Below, piece by piece: positions 36,866 to 45,460 of a stretch of 64,000 bases of DNA (position 1 is its first letter; the number at the start of each line of letters is the position of its first letter). The stretch comes from Acanthamoeba sp. SK_2022b (Eukaryota > Discosea > Longamoebia > Acanthamoebidae), in NCBI GenBank assembly GCA_027943245.1, contig JANDJZ010000064.1:1-64000 (forward strand), in the 5' to 3' direction. A model generated the notes under the pieces. That model did not search any database. It saw only the letters and a program-made list of their open reading frames with translations, and had not been told where the DNA came from. Position numbers and translations under genes: made by a program.

Positions 36866-37499
36866 GCGTTGGTCGAGCGCGTACGCGCGCGCGTTGATGT
36901 CGGGGCGCCAGGTGGTGTCGCTTCAGCCCGTTCCCTGTTTTCGCTTCAACCAACGCTTTGCACGAACCGGAGCGCTGCACTTCAAAACAAGAAGCACAAA
37001 CACAGCAACGAGCCCTTCAGTTCACCCCCATGATCGTGATCAACGCGGCGTGCATTCCTGCATTCCTTCGGGGTCCTAGGACTCGCTCCCGGTTTTTTCC
37101 CTGCAAACCGGAGGTCTCCGCTGACCAAGCCACACAATAACCGGGCTTCTCTTCCCCAAAGACCCAGTTTTCAGTGCAACGGCTCTTGGTATGCGGCGCG
37201 GCGAGAGAGAGAGAAGTGCTCCGCCCCGGTGGGACTCTGCATTCCTACTTCTGCCCCAAGCCCAGGCAAATGCTACTTGACATAACGTGACGAAAGACAG
37301 AATTGCACCAGAATCGTTTCTACTTGGGGCGCCTACACGTGGCCCATTTTAAAAGGAAGAGATGAACAGAACATCACATCGTCAACAAGAAACCATCTGC
37401 ACCGAGTGGCGAGATTCGCCGGCTTCGGTGTGCGGTGCGGCCAACACCACTCCTACTCCTTCATCACCGCTCAACAAACCAGAGCATCTTCACCATCCG
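36866..37499. other. Intergenic region upstream of the one-TM protein gene
   Basis: Nothing gene-like is seen. A TTTTAAAAG word at about 37347-37355 may serve as the TATA box of the downstream gene. It would place the transcription start after the ATG at 37362, which is why the next ATG (37500) is preferred as the start. Confidence 0.4.
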
Positions 37500-38252
37500 A
37501 TGGAGGCTTTCGGCGGTCTCTGCTTCTCGAGCAAAGATGAAGCGGCCATGGCCGCCGCTCTTGCTCACCCTATGGGCTCTGCTCCCTCCTCCTTCGCGTT
37601 CCCTCCGTCTCCTTCTCCGCTCTCTCCATCTTCCCCCTCCTTCGAATCCCGCTCTACTCTTCCGACGTCGCGATCGCCTCTTCGGTTCTCCCTCTCCCCT
37701 ACTCTCCCCGTCGATTCGTCGGCCCGCTCTCCTGCCGTGCCAGCGCCATGGTGGCGACGTGTGCTCGACGCGCTGTGGGTCGGGGCCAAGATGTGCGTCA
37801 TGTTCTCGCTCGTGTCCGTCCTGTGGGTAATCCTGGCCCTGCCCACGATCGACCAGCAGCTCGGCGCCCTCTTCCGCTTCCTCTGCCGCTCCTTTTCGTC
37901 TGCAGCCGATGGCCACGACGAAGCCCAGAAGCCGAGGCGCACGAAGAGGATCCCGCACTCCCGCCGACCGCACGCCCAACAACAGGACAGCGGCGCTGCG
38001 CTGCGCATCCGCGATGACGGCGACGATGGCACCGGCGAGTGCACGCCGTCAAGCGACGCCATGGAGGCGAAGCCACGGCTCAGCGGCAGTCAGGAGCTGA
38101 AGAAGTCGGAGGAGGGCGACAACGTCAAGGAAGAAACGATAGCAGAGGAGGATGCACGAGCAACAGCAGCAACGTCGTCATCAACAACAGCGGCCTCCAA
38201 GCCCAAGCAAAAGAAGAGGGTCCGATGGTCGGACGATGCGAGCCAGGAGTGA
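37500..38252 (+). CDS. Uncharacterised single-TM protein with RVxW (PP1-docking-like) C-terminus
   Basis: Intronless ORF of about 250 codons from the ATG at 37500; an in-frame ATG at 37362 would add 46 residues. The N-terminal third is Ser/Pro-rich. One strong membrane segment follows PWWRRVLDALW (AKMCVMFSLVSVLWVILALP). The C-terminal half is charged and disordered (RRTKRIPHSRRP, then acidic). It ends KQKKRVRWSDDASQE. K/R-K/R-V-x-F/W preceded by basic residues is the docking motif of protein phosphatase 1 regulators. A membrane-anchored PP1 regulator is therefore a reasonable inference, not a demonstrated role. I recognise no family. Confidence 0.6.
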   Translation: MEAFGGLCFSSKDEAAMAAALAHPMGSAPSSFAFPPSPSPLSPSSPSFESRSTLPTSRSPLRFSLSPTLPVDSSARSPAVPAPWWRRVLDALWVGAKMCVMFSLVSVLWVILALPTIDQQLGALFRFLCRSFSSAADGHDEAQKPRRTKRIPHSRRPHAQQQDSGAALRIRDDGDDGTGECTPSSDAMEAKPRLSGSQELKKSEEGDNVKEETIAEEDARATAATSSSTTAASKPKQKKRVRWSDDASQE

Positions 38253-38761
38253 CGCAGACGGAGGAGACGGAGCGAAGTGTTCGCTCGCCTCATCGGTTCT
38301 CTGTTTCTCCCCTTCTCGCCCCCCTTGTAAAAACAAATCCTGGAGCGGGAGTTTCAGAAACACGAAGGCACGCAAGCAAAGGAGGGCTGTGCACGCTAGA
38401 AGCAGAACATTCGTTTTTACTTGGACTGAAAGAAAACCTGTGTGCTGTTGTGTTGATGAGGTTACCTGCAGCAGCAGCTGAGACCTCACTTCCTCTTGAA
38501 AGACATGTGTGGGGGGGTGTGAGACGGTAAAATACAGCCCGGACAGGGCCAGCAAAGGAGGGGAGCCCCGTGTGGGCTCTCCGCTCTGTCGGGCTGGGCG
38601 CTGAGACCTCCCTTGGAGTACCTACCAAACGCCCCACCGCGCCGCGGCCTTGGTTGTTGGTCGCGGTCGGGGGTGATGGCGCTGGGGCCGCACAGCACAG
38701 CACGCCGCCGGCCTCGTGTGGTTGTTGTGCTGGTGTTGGCACGAGGAGGGGGACTGGTCAC
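38253..38761. other. Intergenic region between convergent genes
   Basis: 3' flanks of the one-TM gene (+) and of E2F (-). No gene or repeat of note. Confidence 0.5.
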
Positions 38762-40803
38762 TCAGACGGTCTTAGAGATGTCTCCCGAGTCGTCGAGAAG
38801 AAAGGCGTTGGTGGCCATGGTCTCCTCCTCCGTGAAGAAGTCGCAGATGCCCTCGGAGTCGTCGATGGCGGAACTCGTGAGGAAGTAGTCCACCGGCGTC
38901 GCGAGCTTCATGATGGGTTGCGCGGGGAGGAAGGCCTCGGGCTCCCCCATTGGCGCCCAGTGCGCGTCGGGCCGCTTGAGCGACGGCACGCCGTGGGCGT
39001 AGGGGCCCGGCGACGCAGCCGCGCCGAGCCGCGCCGGGAGGCCAGCTCCTGCGAGTTGCGACGCTTGCGACTGGCTCTCGTCCCCGCACTCGACGGCTGC
39101 CGCGGAGTCGTGGCCCAAGGCCGAGGGAGGGATGCCCTCGACGCCCAGTAGCTGCGCCGGGTGATGCTGGGCGTGCTGGGCCTCTTCCATCATCTGCAGC
39201 TGCTGCTGCTGGCGGGACTGTACAAGGTAGACGTCGATCGGTTCGCCCGAGCTCTTGAGGAAGATCTGGTACCGGCGCTGGTTGGCGGGCATCCCTTCGT
39301 CGGGGTCGGGCACTTCGAGGCGCGTGCCCGAGGGAGCCTTGATGGCGATGAGCGTGTCCCCCTGGAAGCACGGGAGGCTGACCAGGTCTTCGTAGGTGAT
39401 GAACGCCAGCTGTTGATTCACGGGGTCGTCCGAGAGCCGCTTGATGTTCGTCTGCGCCTGCCGAATCCGTTCGTCGAGCGCCATCTCCTGCTGAACCAGC
39501 CGCGCCACCTCCTCTCGCACGCTCCCCAGTCGCTGCCGTTCCTCCTCCGTTGCCAACCCCTCCCCTCTGCGACGACAAAGAGATCAGTATCGGTAAGGCC
39601 GCCAACACCATCGTACGGCAGGAGCCTGAGGGCAGAGAGGCGACTAGTACCGCCACTGGATGTGATTCTTGGATTTCTTTTCGATCAAGCCTATGCCCTC
39701 CAAAACGTTTGTGATGTCGTAGATCCGTCGCTTCTGTACAGAGAGTTGCTCGGCGGCCTGCCAGGCAAGGAAGGAGGTGTTTATGAGATCGATTCCCGAA
39801 TACTTTGAACAACGCGTATGGAGGTACCTTGTTCAAATCGATGGAACCATCGGGTGCTGTTCGCACTAGGGTGATGAATTTCTTGGTGAGGAGACCCAGA
39901 GAGCTATCGAAGCGTGTTACGGGTTTGCCGTCCTTGTCCAGCTTCGACTGCTTACGCGATCGCTTTCGCGCCTTTCCTTCTTGGCCGCTATTGCCGGCAT
40001 TCTTCCTCTTGCTCTGAAATCATACAGCAGATTACATATAACATTAGATGAGACGGGGGGGGGGGCACAAAACAAATGCAGCGCACCGATTCTTTCTCTG
40101 TCGATTCATCAGAGCTGGTATTGGGCGAAGAGGGGAGAGGCTGCGATGGCTGATTCGCACTCTCATCAATGGAAGGAGGCTTGTCGCTTAGAGATTGGTG
40201 CTGGCCTGCGTTGCGATTACGCTGCTGTGCGGCCGAGAGGGCGAGCTCATCGAGCTTGTTGGAAGGGTGGTCGTCGGTACTGAGAGAGGTGGAAGTAGTA
40301 GAGGTAGTGGTTGAGATGGAGGGCGTTGATGGCAAAGGAGCGGGAGAGGTTATGGATGTCCTTCGCTCTCCCCTTCCCATCCTGGCCGGTGTCTGCGGGA
40401 TCTGGAATTCGCCTCCATTGCCACTACTCGCGTTGTTGCCATTACTCGGGAAGGTGAAGAGGTTTTGGAGTGTCTCGTGCCTAGAGGGCGAGGCCTGGGT
40501 GTGGGAATGCAGGCGGGCGTAGTAGTCGTGTTCGTAGGCGGCCAGAGGGTCGGGAAGAAGGTCGAATGGGGTGAGCATGCCTTCGGCATGGAACTCCTGG
40601 TAATCCGCTACTGTCGCCGACGCAGCAGCGGAGGCGGAAGACGAAGAGGTTGACGACGATGAGGTTCGGGTGGGGGAGGGCGGCAGTTCATCTTGTATCT
40701 TTCTCAATTTTTCGGCCAGGGAAGCAGGAGGGTGGGAGGTGTCCATCATTTTCGACGCTTTCCGAATTGCCTGCACTGGGTTGCACACGATCAAGTCGCC
40801 CAT
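38762..40803 (-). CDS. E2F-family transcription factor
   Basis: E2F proteins, as dimers with DP, control genes for cell-cycle entry. Exon 1 is Ser/Thr-rich and disordered. Exon 2 (40013-39828) holds a basic stretch ([15 protein letters not shown]) and the first part of the winged-helix domain ([27 protein letters not shown]). Exon 3 carries the family hallmark: [21 protein letters not shown] then [16 protein letters not shown]. The dimerisation/marked-box region follows ([16 protein letters not shown], then [36 protein letters not shown]). The C-terminus has [20 protein letters not shown], which aligns with the Rb-binding motif DY-F-x(5-8)-EGI-DLF. This is therefore a typical activator/Rb-regulated E2F rather than an atypical E2F7/8. 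The start at 40803 is chosen because E2F sites lie just upstream; an ATG at 40932 is also open. Confidence 0.93.
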
Positions 40804-40908
40804 CAACCAGGGCGCCCTTCTTGCTTCTCTATCTTCCTCCTTTCCACTGCTACCGCTCTCTTTCAATTCCAAATCTGCTACAAAACCCCCACGCCAAGCG
40901 TTGATCTC

Positions 40909-40956
40909 GCGCCAAAAGTATGCAAAAAGCATTTCTGCGCGCGCAAGGCGGGAAAA
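40909..40956 (-). promoter_or_regulatory. Two E2F-type sites upstream of the E2F gene
   Basis: GCGCCAAAA at 40909-40917 (TTTTGGCGC on the gene strand) and GGCGGGAAAA at 40947-40956 (TTTTCCCGCC on the gene strand). Both fit the TTTSSCGC consensus and lie 105-155 bp upstream of the start codon. This suggests autoregulation. Confidence 0.6.
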
Positions 40957-41747
40957 TGCAACTTTGCCTCGACATCTGATTGGCGCATCACAGGGCACGA
41001 AAATGAAACTATGTGTGGCGTTTCAAGCGCAAAGTGTGCGTGGTGTGCACGTGATTAGCGATGTACGGTGTGCGATGTGCCATGTAATGTGCGTGTGGTG
41101 TGTACATACCACTCATTCAATGATAGAGCAGGTTTATAAACCAGTGATTGATATATATTGTTATCTCATTAATATTAATTCTTAATATGGCTTCCTACTA
41201 GTGGCAACATCACTGTGGTTTTTATCTTGTTGGAGTTCAGATGTGCAAACCCAGATGGCTGCCCTGTCAGGTGAGAGGTTGAAAGGTGGTTGTTTGTGAT
41301 CAAAATGGCTCAAGCAGTGCCACTGTCCATATAAGCTTCTATGGAAGATGCTGAATGATAAGGAAAATAGTGCAAGCATGACATGACACATGTAATTTGT
41401 CCAACCACCTGCCTTTGCTCTTGTTTGGAACTGTTCATGCCTGCACTATAGCCCACCACAGCACAGTGACCTGTCCCAGCACCACTACCTGTGGAACAAG
41501 CAAGGCTGGCCTGTCCCAGCAAGCAACCAATGCAACCAAGGCACAGAAAAGGTGACAAGTAGGATGAGTGGAACACACACAGCAGCAACGCTCACCCTCA
41601 TCTCACGCAACATCAGGCACAAGAAAAAGTGGCAGTTCGGACGCGCCGCGGTAAGGGAGAGGGGAGGGGTAGTGTGTTTTTGGGATTTATTTTTACTTTT
41701 CCGCCGATCAACACGCGCACCCTGTTCAAGAAGTAGACTAAGATGAT
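40957..41747. other. A+T-rich intergenic region between E2F and uS10
   Basis: Compositionally similar to the 2.7-6 kb island. A minus-strand open stretch (41310-41588) has protein-like composition and ends in a stop, but I recognise nothing in it. It may be remnant DNA of a decayed element, plus the E2F promoter and the uS10 3' flank. Confidence 0.4.
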
Positions 41748-42299
41748 TTAGGCAGTGTGGGCCATGGTCACCTCAATCTGCACGTCGGGCTCAATGCTGA
41801 TGGAGGTGATCTGCTTCACGACCTCGGAGGGCGAGTGCAGATCGATGAGCCTCTTGTGAATCTTCATCTCGAAGCGATCCCAGGTCTTGGTACCTAAATG
41901 AAGTTAAGGCCAAACAATGTAGATGAGTACCTGGATGCAAGAGCGGGAGTGAAGGAGGGGGAGCAAGCAAATTGGAGCGACGACATACCCTCACCGCAAG
42001 GGGTCTTCCTGGTGGTGATGCGGAGGTGCTTGGTGGGGAGGCGGACGGGGCCCTTGACCTTGAGGTCCTGGTTCTTGGCACCCCTGATGAGATCAGCGCA
42101 GACTGGCGTGAAGAGATGTGAGATACATGCAAGAGGGTGCCCCATTTACAAGCACAATTATGGAAATTGGATGGAAAATGGAGGCGTAGAGCGTACCCTT
42201 CTCGAGGTTCTTAACGTTGCGGCTGGTCAGGGTGATGCGGATGCGGTGGTAGTGCGACTCGTCATACTGCTCGACGGGCTTCTTCAAGGGGGTCGCCAT
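41748..42299 (-). CDS. RPS20: 40S ribosomal protein uS10 (RPS20)
   Basis: Three exons. Spliced product starts [20 protein letters not shown], continues [24 protein letters not shown], then [42 protein letters not shown] and ends VTMAHTA. It aligns over its whole length with eukaryotic uS10, a head protein of the small ribosomal subunit. Intron junctions (LEK/VCAD and CGEG/TKTW) keep the frame with GT-AG sites. Confidence 0.97.
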
Positions 42300-43100
42300 G
42301 ACGGATCAGCAAAGGAGGGAAGGAAAAGAAGGGAAGGACGATGCAAGGCAAGCAAAAGGAGAAAAGCTCGTTTTGCACATTTTGTCGACATTAGACTCGG
42401 GAATTGTTGTCGACTCACCAGCAGCCTCGGCTGCGGTACGTCTGCGTGTAAGCGATGGTTTGATCGTGCGGAGGGCCGACAATTACACAGTCTTTGTACA
42501 GGCATGAGGTCTGGGGCAGTGGATGCTGGAGGCGCTGTGAGAGTTCACGTGATGTGCCTACGGCTAACCAGACACAGCTCACCGTGTTTTTCGGCATCAG
42601 CGCCAGCACGATGCACCATCCACCGTGCACGCATCACATATCACATATCCACCACACACTATCTCCATTACCAGAGGGTGTACGCCCATGTAGGGCGCCT
42701 GCCCTTACAACTTCTTCAAGGAAAGAGTCTCTTGCCCTCGTCACGTCGCTTGCTGCAACTGATGAAGGCTGACCCTCTCACGCTGTTGTGCTTGCTTGTG
42801 CACACGACACACAAGCAGCAGCAAAGGGCCACCGTGTTTATTCAAGCAGTGTGCTCTCGCCTTACACGCTCAGGCCGCAGACCGAGGCTTGTTGGGTGGA
42901 GTGAGAAACGCGCGTCGTTGCACACGAGAAGCGCTTGCGGCCCAGAGCAATAACAAAATGCGGCGCTCAAGGCACCGCTCACGTCCTTTCAAGGCGAAGT
43001 CGCGCGAGTTAGGGGAAGGAAGAGGCGAGAGGTGGTCCATGGTTGATGTAAAGAGACTTTGTATTTGAGGCATAGCAGAACAATGACCCGGAGGTGCAGT
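42300..43100. other. Intergenic region between uS10 and uS13
   Basis: About 800 bp, uS10 promoter side and uS13 3' flank. No further gene, tRNA or repeat seen; plus-strand open frames here have no recognisable motif. Confidence 0.5.
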
Positions 43101-43751
43101 TTACCTGTTCTCCCTCTTCTTGGACACACCCATGGTGCGACCCTTGCGACCGGTGGTCTTGGTGTGCTGACCGCGCACACGGAGACCCCAGAAGTGACGC
43201 AGACCACGGTGGCACCTCATCCTCTTGAGGCGCTCGAAGTCCTCACGGAGCTTCTGGTCGAGAATGTTAGAGTAGACCTGGGTGTACTTGCCATCCTTGA
43301 TGTCCTTCTTCCTGTTGAGGAACCAGTCGGGGATCTTGAACTGACGGGGGTGCTGGATGATGTTGACGATCTTGTCGACCTCATCGTTGGACAGCTCGCC
43401 GGCCCTGGAAAAAAGTTATAAGAATCACTATGGAGCGTCATCATCTGATACACAGGGAAAAAGCGTACCTCTTGTTCAGGTCAACGTCGGCCTTCTTGCA
43501 CACAACGTTGGCGAAACGGCGACCCACACCCTTGATGGCGGTCAGGGCGAAGACAATCTTCTGCTTACCGTCGATGTTCGTGTTGAGCACACGGAGAATG
43601 TGCTGGAAATCATCCTGCTGCACCAAAGCCTGCATAATTCAAAGAGCGAAACGGATCAGAAAAACGTTGACCTTGGCACATGAATCATCAAGGGGAGGGA
43701 CACAGGCAAGGCCATAAAACCAATCGCGAGAGATGGTGCGCCACGAACCAT
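43101..43751 (-). CDS. RPS18: 40S ribosomal protein uS13 (RPS18)
   Basis: Product contains [38 protein letters not shown], then [44 protein letters not shown] and ends [21 protein letters not shown]. This is full-length uS13, which contacts the P-site tRNA and bridges the subunits. The start is of interest. If an intron begins directly after the ATG at 43751-43749 and ends before GCTTTG, the protein begins [10 protein letters not shown]. That aligns without gaps to the family start MSLVIPEKFQ. The alternative is the ATG at 43635 (MQALVQQ). The first is preferred on length. A pyrimidine-rich leader lies upstream of 43751, as usual for ribosomal protein genes. Confidence 0.95.
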
Positions 43752-44011
43752 CTTTGTAGGGGCTGCTGCGATGCGGACGCGAGAGAGAGAAAGAAAGGAA
43801 GAAAAATTGAGACCCGGAAAAATCCTTTCGCTGGTACATAACACGCCAGGATAAATCCTGGCACGAAAATTTGAACCGCGGGTGCGGTGTGACCTCAGCC
43901 GTGACGAACAATGTGACCGCAGTCGTGTGCCAAGGCGAAGGGCCCGCGGGGCGTTTGCCTCTTCAACGTTCCTCTGTACTCAAGGGGCCTAGAACCCTAG
44001 GTCCCAAACAT
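43752..44011. other. uS13 promoter region
   Basis: Upstream of the uS13 start. A CT-rich stretch on the gene strand (43780-43812) resembles a ribosomal-protein-gene leader. No other feature. Confidence 0.4.
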
Positions 44012-44027
44012 TCAAAAAAAAAAAAAA
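44012..44027 (-). terminator. Pol III terminator of tRNA-Pro
   Basis: A-run on the + strand, so a long T-run on the tRNA strand, about 25 bp after the tRNA 3' end. Confidence 0.7.
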
Positions 44028-44051
44028 AATAAGAAAAACCTGAAAACGCTA

Positions 44052-44122
44052 GGGCGCTGCCCGGAATCGAACCGGGGCCTCCTGCACCCGAAGCAGGAAT
44101 TTTACCACTTAACTACAGCGCC
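44052..44122 (-). tRNA. tRNA-Pro (anticodon CGG)
   Basis: Acceptor stem GGCGCTG/CAGCGCC with discriminator C. Anticodon arm CCTGC-TTCGGGT-GCAGG puts CGG at 34-36. T-arm CCCGG-TTCGATT-CCGGG. A-box (TAGTTAAGTGG) and B-box (GGTTCGATTCC) are present. No intron. Confidence 0.93.
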
Positions 44123-44598
44123 TAGCTTAGCAATATTACTGTATGTTAATCGTAGAACTAATAGCAAAACGTATCTCCAAGTTCGCTGCTGTCGATGAAG
44201 ATGGTGTCCAATTTGCCATCAACTTTGTACTGGCTTAAATGTAAGGGCCAGGATTTGATATAAAGTGATAGGTATTTTGATGATCATCATGCAATGCCAT
44301 CAATGAGTGTCTGCTGGTGGTATTGCATTTATGTTTATATATATCTTTTAATGTAAACAAGAGGGATATCTTTCACCACAAGCATGAGGTTGACAAATTT
44401 TGGACTGAGTTGCAAAGTGGTTAATCTGTAATTTTGATATGACTGGAAAATAATGTACAAAGATAACTTTAAGAGAAGAAAAGCTCATCTCAAAGTAAAA
44501 AATGGTTTTGCTTTGTTTAATGAGTGGCACAAACAGGCATGTTGCAGTGCTACACCACTAGATCTTTTGATCAGCAATGATGCTGTGCTCTTTGTGAA
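44123..44598. other. A+T-rich spacer in the tRNA cluster
   Basis: No gene seen; A/T-rich and free of open frames of note. Confidence 0.5.
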
Positions 44599-44680
44599 GG
44601 ACGGATGGCCGAGCGGTCTAAGGCGACAGTTTAAGGCACTGTTATCTTCGGATGCGTGGGTTCAAATCCCACTCCGTTCA
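44599..44680 (+). tRNA. tRNA-Leu (anticodon AAG)
   Basis: Acceptor GGACGGA pairs with TCCGTTC, discriminator A. Anticodon arm ACAGT-TTAAGGC-ACTGT gives AAG. Long class II variable arm (TATCTTCGGATGC). T-arm GTGGG-TTCAAAT-CCCAC. TTTT at 44685-44688 is the Pol III terminator. Confidence 0.95.
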
Positions 44681-45019
44681 CTCCTTTTGTCTTACCAGGC
44701 CGAGGTGGAGGAGCAGTTTCTTATTGGTACGGGATATGTGGTTGACAGTTCCTCCAGTTCACATTAGCCCCAAGTGGCAGAAGATATCGGCCAAGTGTTT
44801 TACTGATGATGGCTGTTCATCCTTGACAATAAAAACAGTTGCTGTTTGATTGTGGTAGGTTTTGGCCATACTATAGGGTTGGCATACATCCTTTGGTTGA
44901 AGACAACTTATGTTCAACTAGGTTGTTAAAAAAAGATACTATCATACAACATGCACCCCAAAAAAGTCACAAGATAAAGAATGGAGAAACTGGGAAGCTA
45001 TGAGAAAAAGGAGAAGCTA
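44681..45019. other. Spacer between tRNA-Leu and tRNA-Arg
   Basis: A/T-rich spacer. It contains the tRNA-Leu terminator (44685-44688) and the T-run terminator of tRNA-Arg on the minus strand (45005-45009). Nothing else is seen. Confidence 0.6.
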
Positions 45020-45091
45020 CAGGCCTGCTGGGGGTCGAACCCAGAATCTCCTGATTCGTAGTCAGACGCCTTTCCATTGGGCCACAGGCCT
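45020..45091 (-). tRNA. tRNA-Arg (anticodon ACG)
   Basis: Perfect 7-bp acceptor AGGCCTG/CAGGCCT with discriminator G. Anticodon arm TCTGA-CTACGAA-TCAGG gives ACG, read as ICG after modification. T-arm CTGGG-TTCGACC-CCCAG. Typical eukaryotic tRNA-Arg(ACG) sequence (GGCCCAATGG in the D-arm). Confidence 0.95.
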
Positions 45092-45172
45092 TGCTTAAAA
45101 ATTCAGGAGAAGGTAGAGCCACAACGCCATTGGGCCTTTGTGGTACCTGTCCCCACCTAGTCCAAAAGGAGT

Positions 45173-45257
45173 TGGACGAAGTGGGATTCGAACCCACGCC
45201 AGGAGACCCTGACTACGACCTGAACGTAGCGCCTTAGACCAACTCGGCCATCCGTCC
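45173..45257 (-). tRNA. tRNA-Leu (anticodon CAG)
   Basis: Acceptor GGACGGA/TTCGTCC, discriminator A. Anticodon arm CTACG-TTCAGGT-CGTAG gives CAG. Long variable arm (GTCAGGGTCTCCTGGC). T-arm GTGGG-TTCGAAT-CCCAC. AAAA at 45164-45167 is a short Pol III terminator on the minus strand. It shares its acceptor and D-arm start with the AAG isoacceptor nearby, suggesting local duplication or common descent. Confidence 0.95.
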
Positions 45258-45460
45258 TATGTTTTACAGTGCGGCGTTATTGGCACAACCGGCTTTTGGC
45301 TTCCAGGACAGGATCCACAACGGGCGCCAGCAAAGACAGCAGCAACGCGCCAACCGCACGTCATGAGAGGTGGCAGGCGCTGTGGTCTACTGGCAGAGCT
45401 GGCTCAGTGGCATGTCTCTGTTTGGCACGTGGGTAGGAAGACAATTAAATACAAAAGGAA

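Noticed and set aside
37362..37499. N-terminal extension of the one-TM protein
   Set aside because: Open and in frame, but composition is poor and the TATA-like element lies only 10-15 bp upstream of that ATG; the start at 37500 is preferred, not proven.
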